NCBI GenBank assembly: GCA_022828595.1
Contig: JAKGHH010000002.1
Span: 86,024,076 to 86,088,075 of the forward strand
Length of the DNA stretch: 64,000 nt
From: Nelumbo lutea
Lineage: Eukaryota > Streptophyta > Magnoliopsida > Proteales > Nelumbonaceae
Reading direction: 5' to 3'
Shown here: in pieces, positions 47,394 through 59,620 of the stretch
Numbering within the stretch: the stretch's first letter is position 1
Layout: the number at the start of each line of letters is the position of its first letter
The notes under the pieces: model-generated
What the model saw: the letters and a program-made list of their open reading frames with translations, nothing else
Told to the model about the DNA's origin: nothing
The model's database searches: none
Made by a program: the position numbers and the translations under genes

Positions 47394-47706
47394 ATGGCAA
47401 ACGATCAATTTGCAAAGCTTCTCAACGATAATAAGCTTAAGGGACCAAACTATGCCGACTGGTACAGAAACCTTATGCTGGTCCTGACTTCAGAAAAGTT
47501 AGATAAAGTGGAAAAGAATCTTGCACCAGATCATTCGAGAGATAGGGCTTCAGAAGCCCGCAGGAGGGACTACCAAGAGTGGGAGGAGAAAAACTCCCTA
47601 GCCGACTACTATATCATAGCCTCTTTAGATAATTCGATACAGAGGAAGTTCGATCAAATTGAACTTGCCAAAGACATATTGGATAGTCTAAAAACTATGT
47701 ACAAAG
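47394..47706 (+). pseudogene. gag: Element C gag, N-terminal piece
   Basis: The reading starts at MANDQFAKLLNDNKLKGPNY and stays open for 104 codons to ILDSLKTMYK. There it is broken by the LTR end (TGAAGGGATGAG) of the opposite-strand element D. This is the N-terminal part of copia Gag, with no zinc knuckle. The next expected Gag text is not found on the far side of D; coding sequence resumes only in integrase at 56014. Confidence 0.88.
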
Positions 47707-49457
47707 TGAAGGGATGAGAGATCCATCACATGGACGCCCAAAGATTGCGGAATAAGGGGCGAATTTCAAAAACTTTCTTCTCCCTTCAACTAGGAATCAC
47801 ATTCCCTATTTAGAAAATCATATTTTCAAGGATAAATCTTGAACCTTAAACTGAACCAGATCTGAACCAAAAGGAATGGGAGAGAATAATAACTGATATG
47901 GAGAAGTAATATCTTCCAATGAAGGTATTTACGCCCAAGGAATGATCGAAAGACTGGTCACACTGAAGATGGCACAGTGCAGGATGGAGCAGAATCAGCA
48001 GTGTTCTTCCACAAGAACTCTGTCCTTAGCAAGAAAAAGAAGGATGGAACGTGAGCACAGCTTCCTTTTCAATCCTTTCTCAAAGAACTGATGTCAAGAT
48101 CCAATCTTGACTTCTCCCACAGCTGGATATCGAACTGGCAAACAGGGCAGCAAGAGCAGGGAGGCGGCAAGAGAGTATTCGCAGGGTGCAGAATTCTCTC
48201 TTCTTGATTTCAGCACTAAAGAGGATCTGATGTGTTTCTTGTTCTCTCTCTCAAAGCTGCCGCCCCCTCCTTCTTTTTGTTAACTTAAAAGATAAGCTCC
48301 TAATCCCATTAGGAGGTGCTTATCCAAATCATATTTGGATCAGCCTTCTCTTCTAGTGATAAGGATAAACCATTATCTTATCTGCAGATTAGATTAGCTT
48401 TATCCTAATCCCATTAGGAGGTTTCTAAATCTGAATCACATTGATCTACACATCAGCCACATGGGTTCGGCCCAGCCTTTGTTACAAGACCTAGTTGAAT
48501 ACACTGTTAAGACAGTGTACCCCCTGAAACCCATCAAATGGGCTCTATGGGCCCAACACTTACCCTAAGTGGTCCCTGGGCCAAGCCACCTTGTAACACT
48601 CAGGGACTGTGGGCAGATGCAAGATTAGCCCATCAGGTATTATCCTCAATGGTCTTACACTTAACCTCTCAGCCCATAATGATCTTACACTGCCCGACAA
48701 GAGAGGACCTCTCCCTCGGCTGCAAAGAACAGTGTTGCACTCTCCACTTATATGGATCCCGGGAATTAAAACCTTTTGCAAACATTTTAGAAACCATAAT
48801 ATATATAATTTTATATCTCATATAAAATATACTTTGCAAAACAAATCTCAATGGTTGAAATCGGCTGCCGGCAGTCTTGGTTTCCAACAGTGAGAGTGCA
48901 TCCCCTATCATTACCTTTGTCCGACAAAGGGGCTGATCCTATCACTATGATCACTCACTCAGATGAATTCTCAGATTGTCCCAACATACCCAGGTTTTGA
49001 CCCCCACTAAGGGTCTCACTGATTGGTACATCAAAGATAGCCCGATCCGACACCTAGTGCAGTATCATAATCGAGTCTAGGGGTCGGGTGTAACTTTCCA
49101 TTTTTGCCCATCAATCTCCAAGGTCCAGGGCAATACTGGAAATCTGGTCCAGTTCAAAGATTCAATTAATCCCACACTGTATGTGCCTAGAGTCTCACCC
49201 CGATAGCTGAGACAAGCCACCCAACCGACTTGGTGGCACCACAGTGTCAGCCTTGTCAGGATAGGTCTCCCCAGACCGACCCACTGGCTGTGAAAATTCT
49301 AAACTAACACGAATCTCAATAAGTGTGTAGTTTAAGGGTATTACACAGAAACATACCAAGGGAACATGAATCAAATATGCACTTTTATTCATTTACAATA
49401 AACTCATAAAGTACATCAATTTTGATTGAAGCTAAGGGCATACAAAACTGTCTAACA
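47707..49457 (-). repeat. 3' LTR of D
   Basis: A 1751-bp LTR. Compared with the 5' LTR it lacks about 195 bp at about 48440, between an ATT and an ATTGATC word. Confidence 0.88.
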
Positions 49458-49469
49458 GCTCCCACTTGC
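49458..49469 (-). other. Polypurine tract of D
   Basis: GCAAGTGGGAGC on the minus strand directly before the LTR. Confidence 0.85.
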
Positions 49470-49471
49470 AC

Positions 49472-52400
49472 TTAGGTCCAATCAGGTACTAGCCGGAGTC
49501 CCATGCTTTCCACGTGTTTCTCAAACACTTTCTATGATAGTGGCTTTGTCAATGGGTCTGCTACATTTTCCGCTGACGCTACCTTCTGAATCAGGACATC
49601 CCCTCTACCAACAATCTCCCGCAATACGTCGTACTTCCTCTCGATGTGCTTCGACTTCGAGTGGGCTCGTGGCTCCTTAGCCTGAGCAATGGCTCCATTA
49701 TTGTCACACAACAATGGGATGGGTGATGTGTCGGATGGAACCACTGAAAGGAACATTTCCTTTCTTGGAGTTTTCCATGCTATATCTCTTGACTATTTTG
49801 TCAATATAAGCAGATTGGGATAATCCTATTATCCGCTTCGATCTATCTCTATAGAGTCGAAGACCCAGTATATAGGAGGCTTCTCCAAGATCTTTCATGG
49901 AGAATTGCTGTGATAACCACACTTTCACTGTACTTAACATACCTACATCATTCCCAATGAATAGAATGTCATCTACATACAAAACCAAGAAGGTAACCTT
50001 ATCTCCACTGTACTTCCTGTAGACACAGGGTTCATCCGGATTCTGCTCGAAGTCAAACGATTTGACGATAGAGTCAAAACAAATGTTCCAACTTCTAGAA
50101 TCTTGCTTAAGTCCATAAATGGATCTATTAAGTTTACATACCATGTTTTCCTGACCTATAGCAAAGAAGCCTTGCGGCTACTACATATAGATATCTTCAG
50201 TAAGATCTCCATTCAGGAATGCAGTTTTAAGATCCATTTTCCAAATCTCATAATCATGGTATGCCGCTACAGCTAGCAGGATCCTAATGGATTTAAGCAT
50301 GGCCACAGGCAAAAAGGTTTCCTCATAATCGATGCCCTCTTTCTGAGTGTACCCTTTCGCCACCAGACGAGCCTTGAATGTCTCAACCTTACCATCGAGG
50401 CCCTTCTTCCTCTTGTAAATCCATTTTCAACCGATTGTTTTTACCCCGGAGGGCGGATCTACTAGAGTCCAGACTCCATTGGTCTCCATTGAGTCCATCT
50501 CTGCTCTCATGGCCTCCAACCACTTCTGGGAATCTATGTCCAACATAGCTTCCGTGTAAGTCACAGGATCCTCCTCACTAGTCAAGGTTTCCACGAGGTA
50601 ACTATCCTGGTCAGAACCATAACGGACTGGTGGCCTGGATACCCGAGTGGAACTTCTAGGTTGGTCACTACTTGGAACTTGTGGGACATCTCCCACTACT
50701 CCTGAGCTCTCCTCATCAAGAACAACTTCCTGACGATGGGTGTCCAGGATATAGTCGGTTTCCAAGAATTGCGCATTACGACTGCAGAACACTTTCTGCT
50801 CACTTGGGTCATAGAATAGGTAACCTATAGAGCCTTTTGGGTAGCCTACAAATAGGCAACGGCTGGTCTTAGATTCCAATTTGTCTGCACTCGTTCTTTT
50901 AACATGTGCTGGATAACCCCAAATCTTCAAGTGTCTGACACTTGGTTTCTTTCCGGTCCAAAGTTCATATGGGGTATTCAGAACCGATTTGGTTGGAACC
51001 CGATTCAGCACATAAATCACAGTCTCTAATGCGTAACCCCAAAAGGATGTGGGTAACTCTGAGTGTATGAGAAGTGACCAGACCATATCCAATAAGGTCC
51101 TATTCCTCCTCTCCGAAACACCATTAAGTTGTGGTATAGCAGGAGGAGCAAATTGTGATACTATCCCATTGTCCTTTAAGTAGTCCTTGAATTCGTCAGA
51201 GAGATACTCGCCACCTTGATCTGATCGAAGGGCCTTAATTTCTCTCCCTAACTGTTTCTCGACCTCTTGTCTGAACTCTTTGAACCTTTCAAAGGATTCA
51301 GACTTGTGTCTCATTAGGTACACGTAACCGTATCGTGAAAAATCATCTGTGAAGGTGATGAAATACACGTGTTGATTTCATGTCCTAACACTCAGGGGAC
51401 CACATACATCAGTATGTATTAGGTCAAGTGTGCCCGTACATCTTTCAGGCTTACCGTTAAATGGCTGTTTCGTCATCTTGCCTTGTAGGCAAGGCTCACA
51501 AGTGGGAAGATCTTCTACAGTTAGAAAATCCAAAGGACCATCCTTTACCAACCTTGTGATTCGGTCAACACCGCTGTGGCCAAGTCGATAATGCCACAAA
51601 CACGTGGGATTAACTGTATCACGAGCTCTCTTCTTAGGGATTTCAGCCGACGTAGTTTTGGTTATGTTAGTTTCTAGAGAAGGATGTAGAACATAAACAC
51701 CGTTCTCCAGTTCCCCGTATGCGATGAATCTGTTGTTTCTTTTAATAGTAATCGTATTACTAAAGAAGACAGAATAACCATCTGCACACAATTTTGAGAC
51801 AGAAATCAAATTTCTCTTTAAATTTTGCACATAAAGACAGTCTTTCAGTACAATTGTTCATTCTCTAAAAATTAATTCCACGGTTCCTATGGCCGCGGCT
51901 GCAACAGTTGCAGTAGTCCCCAAGAAGAGTGTGACTTCTCCTTCACTTAGCCTTCTACTTACCTTGAACCCCTGCAGTGAGTTACAAGCATGAGTTGAAG
52001 CCCCGGAGTCAATACACCAGGATGCAGAAGCTACCAACAAATTGGTTTCTATAACACAAGTTTCGAAGTTACCTTTCTTGAATTCTAGGTAGGCAGGATA
52101 GTTCCTTTTCCAGTGGTCGGTCTTCTTGCAGAAGTGACAGGCATCCGATGCTTTGTCTTTCTTCTGCTTCTTGCAGTGGATTTCTTCTGAGGCTTCTTTG
52201 CCTTCCTCTTTCTCTTGCCAGTCTTGCCAGCTTCAACAAGCATGGCTACAGGCTCATCCTTTCTAATCAATTCTTCAGCTCTTTGCAACATATTGCTAAG
52301 CTCTTGTAAGCTGACATTCAGCTTGTTCATGTTATAGTTCATGATGAACGGATTGAAGGAAGGAGGCAAAGAGTTAAGGATAGCATCTATCTGGGTTGCA

Positions 52401-52856
52401 AGGTCCAGCCCGGATCCAAGAACCTCCAGTTCGTTGATGTATCCCATCATCCGAAGACAATGGTCATGAACTTGTTGACCCTTGGACATTTGTGCGGTCA
52501 TGAACTATTTCAAGACCTTTTGTCAAGTAGAACAATTCTGCTCTTCATACATTGTCCTTAGACTGTCCAATATGTCTTTGGCAAGTTCGATCTGATCGAA
52601 CTGCCTCTGTATCGGGTTGTCTAAGGAGGCAATGATGTAACACCGGGCAAGGGAATTTTTCTCCTCCCATTCTTGATAGTCTCTCCTTCGGGCCTCAGAA
52701 GCCCTATCACCCGGACGCTCCGGGGCACAATTCTTTGCCACTTTGTCCAGCTTTTCAGAAGTTAGGACCAGCATAAGGTTCCTGTACCAGTCAGCATAGT
52801 TTGGGCCCTTCAACTTGTTGTCATCAAGTAGTTTTGCAAAAGATCCGTTTGCCATT
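49472..52856 (-). pseudogene. gag-pol: Element D gag-pol polyprotein, degraded
   Basis: It starts MANGSFAKLLDDNKLKGPNY at 52856 and ends LVPDWT with TAA at 49474-49472. Gag is nearly open, with stops near 52530 and 52505 and a frameshift near 52185. The last zinc-knuckle Cys is Tyr. The protease DSGAS at about 52017-52001 is intact. Integrase has all catalytic motifs ([20 protein letters not shown]) with a stop near 51375. RT has YVDD at 49979-49968 and stops near 50425 and 50180. From GNVPF (about 49745) the frame jumps to VVPSDTSPIPLLCDNNG: about 650 bp with the first RNase H catalytic residues is missing, a deletion different from that of copia-1 and A. Apart from this it is among the better preserved copies. 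Confidence 0.92.
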
Positions 52857-54625
52857 TTCTGATAAAAGAGCAAACAATAGTCCACAACCTAATTTGATTC
52901 ATGTTCATTTCATAGATATGGATTTTAATCTACGATCCATTTCCATTTATTTGTCTCTGAGATTTCCCTCCTCTCTCAGTGACGGAGACTACGGGTTGTC
53001 TCTGAAAATGTGGGAAATCACATAGGGTGCATGGAGCCAACTGTTTCAGCTGCATAACCCCACCACCTTTCTGTGAAGGATCACATCCACACATCATATG
53101 AGTTTTCCCTTTGGCCTCTATCAGACAAGGTTCAGAGCCATTTTTAGGTAAACCTTTCTGTCCAGTGAGTGCTCACCCATCATATTCGTGAACGCCAAGG
53201 TACCGTGAGAGAGTTCCCATTTTCTGGTGAAGCCCCTCCCACATCGGTCTATGACGCCCCTATCATCTTATGAAACACTCAGACAAGCCCAACAGCAAAT
53301 GGATAGCCCATTTTCTGGTGCGTTTCCTCATTACTAAAGGACCCATCCTCATGCTAATGATGAAAGGCCTTTAGAGAGTTCATCATATGAATCTCCCTAT
53401 CACATGCACTCATATTAGCTGGAGGGAACAAAATTACGCCCTAGTTTGATTTAGGTCAAACCAAAGTGGCTCCCACTGACTTTCAAAAAGCCAGATTTTG
53501 GTGGGCCTTGAATCGGTTAGGGTTCCGCACGTAACCTCTTGATGAGGTGTGGGGCCCACCACTGAGGGAAGTCAACCAATGACCAATAGGGGCACCATGG
53601 CAATGATGTGCATTCAGCCAGGGTGTGCGCAAGAGCCACTATCGAATGAGCATGGGCCAAGTACTTATGGCCCATGTACGCAGCACATCACACATCCATA
53701 CATCACATGCAGGGATAAATTGATCCAATCAATTAATTATATGTAAGGCCCATTGGAAGCCCATTAAAATTCCATAATATTAACCATTAATATTATCTAG
53801 GTATATGGGCTGAATTAGGGTTACCCAATTCGGCCCATATAGCTTTATCCTTTAAAATGGGCTTTTGCAGTTTTAACTGTTTAAAACTGTGCCTTTACAG
53901 GCTGGGCCGAATTAACCATTTAATTAAATATCAATCCTTAGGCCCATTAGTGGGAAATTAGGGCTAACTTTCAGCCTTGATTAAACCCTAGAATTGGTCC
54001 AAACAATTTGAACCAATCTCGGTTCGAATGGGTCTAGGTTTTGATTTTTAATTAAATCCTTAATTCAATAAAATAATCTGAAATTAAATGCTGATAAAAG
54101 GAAAAAAAAAGAATCAGTCAATCAGGGCTGTTCGCACAATCCTTCCTGCAAAATAGAGGTTAGATCACAGAATGCAGTTTCACAAACTGCAAATCGTAGA
54201 TAGCATTTCTCTTATCTGCAAAATCTCCTTCTCTGCGCCGCCATCTTCGATCCAAAATAAAAATAAATAGAAATCCTATTTCTATTAATAATTACATCAG
54301 ATCGAATACCTATACATTGAGTCTAAAAGAAAAAAACAAATTATTTATAGACCAAAAAAAAAATCAAGAACTGCAAATTCGCAGGTTCCCTGCGCAAACC
54401 AAGAATTCGATCTCCTCTTGTATGAACAGCCCATAAATCAAGAAAATTATAAAGAACAATTCTAAATAATAATCAGATTTATTTAAAATTAATTTCAGAT
54501 TATTTGCCCATCTGTTTTGGGAACAAATTTCCCAAAAACCAAATCTGCACAAATTGGGTAGAATGCCTTCTCTGTAATTGCGCAGGTTCAGATCTGAAAC
54601 AGAATGGTTCAAGATTTGAACCTGT
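52857..54625 (-). other. Untranslated leader of D
   Basis: About 1.77 kb, homologous to the other leaders, no coding sequence. The hairpin segment GTGAGCACTCACTGGACAG reads on the minus strand at about 53177-53159. Confidence 0.7.
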
Positions 54626-54637
54626 GCTCTGATACCA
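54626..54637 (-). other. Primer-binding site of D
   Basis: TGGTATCAGAGC on the minus strand, exact. Confidence 0.92.
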
Positions 54638-54638
54638 C

Positions 54639-56013
54639 TGAAGGGATGAGAGATCCATCACATGGACGCCCAAAGATTGCGGAATAAGGGGCGAATTTCA
54701 AAAAATCTCTTCTCCCTTCAACTGGGAATCACATTCCCTATTTAGAAAATCATATTTTCAAGGATAAATCTTGAACCTTAAACTGAACCAGATCTGAACC
54801 AAAAGAAATGGGAGAGAATAATACCTGATACGGAGAAGTAATATCTCCCAACGAAGGTGTTTACGCCCAAGGAAGGATCCAAAGACTGCTCCCACTGAAG
54901 ATGGCGCAGTGCAGGATGGAGCAGAATCAGCAGTGTTCTTCCCCAAGAACTCTGTCCTATGAAAGAAACAGTAGGATGGAACGTGAGCACAGCTTCCTTT
55001 TCAATCCTTTCTCAAAGAACTGATGTCAAGATCCAATCTTGACTTCTCCCACAGCTGGAGATCGAACTGGCAAACAAGGCGGCAAGAGCAGGGAGGCGGC
55101 AAGAGAGTATACGCAGGGTGCAGAATTCTCTCTTCTTGATTTCAGCACTAAAGAGGATCTGATGTGTTTCTTGTTCTCTCTCTCAAGGCTGCCGCCCCCT
55201 CCTTCTTTTTGTTAACTTAAAAGATCAGCTCCTAATCCCATTAGGAGGTGCTTATCCAAATCATATTTGGATCAGCCTTCTCTTCTAGTGATAAGGATAA
55301 ACCCTTATCTTATCTGCAGATTAGATTAGCTTTATCCTAATCCCATTAGGAGGTTTCTAGATCTAAATCACATTCAGATCTGGACTCTCTGAGTGGATAG
55401 GATTAAGACCCTATCATATCTGCTAATCCATCTTAGAATTTGCCCCTTTAATTAACTAAATAAATATCCCAGTTCAAAATAGGCTTTAGGCCCATTAAGC
55501 TTATGTGCTCACTCAACCTTCCTAACTGCTGCCCAGTTGGGCTTCCTTGTATGGCGTGGGACCCAAACATTGATCTACACATCAGCCACATGGGTTTGGC
55601 CCAGCCTTTGTTACAAGGCCTGATCGAATACACTGTTAAGACAGTGTACCCCCTGAAACCCATCAAATGGGCTCTATGGGCCCAACACTTACCCTAAGAG
55701 GTCCCTGGGCCAAGCCACCTTGTAACTCCCAGGGACTGTGGGCAGATGCAAGATTAGCCCATCAGGTATTATCCTCAATGGTCTTACACTTAACCTCTCA
55801 GCCCATAATGATCTTACACTGCCCGACAAGAGAGGACCTCTCCCTCGGCTGCAAGGAACAGTGTTGCACTCTCCACTTATATGGATCCCGGGAATTAAAA
55901 CCTTTTGCAAACATTTTAGAAACCATAATATATATACTTTTATATCTCATATAAAATATACTTTGCAAAACAAATCTCAATGGTTGAAATCGGTTGTCGG
56001 CAGTCTTGGTTTC
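54639..56013 (-). repeat. 5' LTR of D, truncated
   Basis: 1375 bp of LTR from the primer-binding-site side. It stops in the middle of the LTR after GGTTTC and is joined to plus-strand integrase sequence. The outer 0.5 kb, with the LTR start, is deleted. Confidence 0.88.
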
Positions 56014-58358
56014 TACGATATGGTTACGTGTACCTAATGAGACAAAAGTCCGAATCCTTTGAAAAGTTCAAGGTGTTCAGACAAGAAGTTGAGAAATAGT
56101 TAGGGAGAGAAATTAAGGCCCTTCGATCAGATTGAGGTGGCGAGTATCTCTCTGACGAATTCAGGGACTACTTGAAGGTCAATGGGATAATATCACAGTT
56201 AGCTCCCCCTACAACTCCACAGCTTAATGGTGTTTCAGAGAGGAGGAATAGGACATTATTAGACATGGTCCAATCACTTCTCATACGCTTAGAATTACCC
56301 ACATCCTTTTGGGATATGCATTAGAGACTGCTATCTACGTGCTGAATCGGAATCCAACCAAATTGGTTCCGAAAACTCCATACGAACTTTGGACCAGAAA
56401 TAAACCAAGTTTCAGACACTTGAAGATTTGGGGTTATCCTGCACAAGTTAAAAGAATGAGTGCGGACAAGTTGGAATCCAAGACCATTCGTTGCCTATTT
56501 GTAGGCTACCCAAAGGATTAGGTGGGTTATCTATTCTATGGCCCAGGTGATTAAAAAGTGTTCTATAGTCGAAACGCCCAGTTCTTAGAGACCGATTACA
56601 TCCTGGACACCCATCGTTAGGAAATAGTTCTTGATGAGGATAGATCAGGAGCAGTGGGAGATGTCCCACAAGTTCTAGGTAGTGACCAACCTAGAAGATC
56701 AACCCTGGTATCCAGGCCACCAGTTCGTTATGGTAATAACCAGGATAGTTACCTGGTGGGAAGCCTTGACTCGTGAGGAGGATCCCATGACTTATGTGGA
56801 AGCTATGTTGGACATAGATTCCTAGAAGTGGGTGGAGACCATGAGAGCCGAGATGGACTCGATGGAGGCCAATAGAGTTTGGATTCTAGTAGATCCGCCC
56901 TCTAGGGTAAAAACAATCAATTGCAAATGGATCTATAAGAGGAAGAAGGGCCCCTATAGAAAGGTTGAGACCTTCAAAGCTCTTTTGGTGGCGAAAGGGT
57001 ATACTTAGAAAGAAGGCATCGACTATGAGGAAACCTTTTCGCCCGTGGCCATGCTTAAATCCATTAGGATCCTGCTAGCTGTAGCAGCATACCATGACTA
57101 TGAGATTTGGCAAATGGATGTCAAAACCGTGTTCCTGATTGGAGATCTTAGTAAAGATATCTACATGCAACAGCCACAAGGCTTCATTGCTGCTAGTCAG
57201 GAGCACATGGTATGTAAACTTAATAGATCCATATATAGACTTCAGCAACCTTCTAGGAATTGGAACATCCATTTTGACTCTGTTGTCAAATCGTTTGACT
57301 TTGAGTAGTATCCGGATGAGCCTTGTATTTATAGGAAGTCCAGTGGGGATAAGGTCACCTTCTTGGTGTTGTATGTGGACGATATCCTACTCATTGGGAA
57401 TGATGTAGGAATGTTGACTTCGGTCATGGTTTGGCTTTCGCAGCAGTTCTCCATGAAAGATCTTGGAGAAGCCTCCTATGTACTGGGCCTTTGACTCTAT
57501 AGAGACAGATCGAAGTGGATAATTGGATTATCCCAAGTTGTTTACATTGACAAAATTGTCAAAAGGTACAGCATGGAGAACTCCAACAAAGGAAATATTC
57601 CTTTCAAGCACGGAGTCACTCTCTCCAAGAAGATGTCTCCCAAGACTTCTGAGGAGATCGAGGGCATGAAAGACGTTCCCTATGCCTCAGCCATAGGGAG
57701 CATCATGTATGCCATGCTATGCACTCACCCTAACATTGCTCAGGCAGTGAGTGTGGTAAGTAGGTTCCAAGCCAACCCATGGCAGGAGCATTGGACTACT
57801 GTGAAGAACATACTAAAATACCTTCGAAGGACAAAAGAGTTTTGTCTGGTTTTCGATGGTAGTTCACTTCAAATTCTGGGGTATACTGATGCCAATTTCT
57901 AGTCAGATCCAGATGATAGAATGTCTATATTTGGGTATATTTTCATGATAGGATCATGTGTTGTTTGCTGGAAAAGTAGAAAATAGGGGTCCACGGAAGA
58001 CTCCACGACCGAAGCCGAGTACATTTCCACAAGTGAAGCCGCCAAGGAATCCGTGTGAATGAAAAAGATCATTCACAAATTAGGAATGGTTCCATCCAAC
58101 ACATCACCCATCCCGTTGTTGTGGGACAACAATGGAGCGATTAGCCACGCTAAGGAGCCTCGAGCCCACTCAAAGTCGAAGCACTTCGAGAGCAAATACC
58201 ATGTACTACAGGAGATTGTTGGTAGAGGGGACATCCTAATTTAGAGGGTAGCATCAGTGGATAATGTGGCAGACCCATTGACTAAACCACTCACACCTAA
58301 AGTGTTTGAGAAACACGTGAAAAGCATGGGACTCCAGCTTGTAACAGATTGAACCTAA
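56014..58358 (+). pseudogene. pol: Element E integrase-RT-RNase H, degraded
   Basis: The reading begins inside integrase at [14 protein letters not shown]. The second catalytic Asp region is damaged (a stop inside RSDxGGEY); SERRNR is kept. Many stops follow (near 56098, 56519, 56823, 57006, 57308 and 57492). RT keeps YVDD at 57372-57383. RNase H keeps YTDA, STTEAEY and DNNGAI but has the changed text HFESKYH for HIERKYH. The normal end is at 58356-58358. It is the most stop-rich of the copia copies. Confidence 0.9.
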
Positions 58359-58372
58359 GTGCATGTGGGAGT

Positions 58373-59006
58373 TGTTAGTGACAGGATTAGCCCCTTTGTC
58401 GGACAAGGGTAATGATCGGGGATGCACTCTCTCTAATGGAAACCAAACTGCCGGCAGTTGATTTCAATCATTGGAATTTTGTTTTGCAAAATTTATATAT
58501 AAGATATATAGATATATACGGTTTCAAAATGTTTGCAAATGGTTTTAATTCCCAGGATCCATATGAGTAGAGAGTGCAACACTGTTCCTTGTAGCCGAGG
58601 GAGAGGTCCTCTCTTGTCGAGCAGTGTTTAATCATTATGGGCTGAGAGATTGAGTGTAAGGCCCCTTAGGGTTATTCCTGATGGGCTAATCTTTCATCTG
58701 CCCACAGTCCCTGGGTTTTTATAAGATGGCTTGACATAGGGACCACTTAGTGTAAGTGTTGGGCCCATAGAGTCATGTGATGGGTTCAAGGGGTTCATTG
58801 GGATTTCTAGTGAATTCGGCTAGGCCTTGTAACAGAGGTTGGGCCGAACCCATATGGCTGATGTGTAGATCAATGCTTGGGTCCCACTCCATACAAACAA
58901 GCCCAATTGGGCAACAGTTTTGGAAGCCTATTGAGAACTTAAAACATATTGGGCATAAATCCCATTTCGAATTGGGCTGATTTGATCAATCACTTAAAGG
59001 AGAAGA
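58373..59006 (+). repeat. 3' LTR of E, shortened
   Basis: It keeps only TGTTAG from the LTR start and then jumps to TGACAGGATTAGCCCC, about 0.5 kb further in. It continues to about 59006, where an inverted LTR piece begins. Confidence 0.8.
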
Positions 59007-59520
59007 TCTGAGATAAGCCCTTATCTTATCTGTAGATTAGATCAGTCCGCCTAATCTTATTAAGTGTTTCCAAATCCAAATTTGTATTTGGATCTAGACT
59101 CTCTGAGTGGATAGAGATAACTCCCTATCCTATCTACTGATCCAAATCCCAGATCCGCCCCCTTCTTTAACTAATCAAATTAGACCAGTTCGAATTGGGG
59201 TTTAGGCCCATTAAGTCCATGTGCTCACTAGCCTTCCAGACTACTACCTAGTTGGGTTTCCATGTATGGTGTGAGACCCAAACATTGATCTACACATCAG
59301 CCACATGGGTTCAGCCTAACCTCTGTTACAAGACCTGGCTGAATTCACTATTATGGGCAGTGAACCCTTGAGCCCATAACCATGGGCTCTTAATGGGCTC
59401 AACACTTACACTAAGTGGTCCCTAGGCCAAGCCACCTTAAGTCAATGTGCTCATTAGCCCATCAGCTATTACCCTCAATGGTCTTACACTTAACCTCACA
59501 GCCCATAATGATCAAACACT
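59007..59520 (-). repeat. Inverted copia LTR fragment (left hairpin arm)
   Basis: LTR text in minus orientation, homologous to the matching part of 59560-60040 read on the other strand. It abuts the LTR of E on the left and the LTR of G on the right and has no ends of its own. Confidence 0.82.
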
Positions 59521-59620
59521 GTGCCTTGCAGCCGAGGGAGAGGTCCTCTCTTGTCGGGCAGTGTTTGATCATTATGGGCTGAGAGGTTAAGTGTAAGACC
59601 ATTGAGGGTAATACCTTATG
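59461..59620. repeat. Core of a large inverted repeat
   Basis: 59461-59520 is the near-perfect reverse complement of the sequence from 59560 on, with a 39-nt spacer (59521-59559). The weaker outer arms reach about 59007 and 60040. Confidence 0.85.

Larger units (their letters stand above)
43716..47706 (+). mobile_element. Copia element C, left part
   Basis: A plus-strand copia element with full 5' LTR, primer-binding site, leader and the start of gag. It is cut at 47706 by the insertion of element D. Its right part is most likely 56014-59006, since the LTRs there share the same AT-rich word and wording. Confidence 0.88.
47707..56013 (-). mobile_element. Copia element D, nested in element C
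   Basis: A minus-strand copia element with 3' LTR, polypurine tract, gag-pol, leader, primer-binding site and a 5' LTR cut at 56013. The outer part of the 5' LTR and the right target duplication are lost, so no duplication can be shown; the left flank is CAAAG. It sits in the gag of element C. Confidence 0.88.
56014..59006 (+). mobile_element. Copia element E, probably the right part of element C
   Basis: Plus-strand integrase-RT-RNase H and a shortened 3' LTR. The LTR shares with that of C the word TATATAAGATATATAGATATAT, which the other LTRs lack, so C and E are most likely one element split by D. Everything from mid-gag to mid-integrase is missing. Confidence 0.75.
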
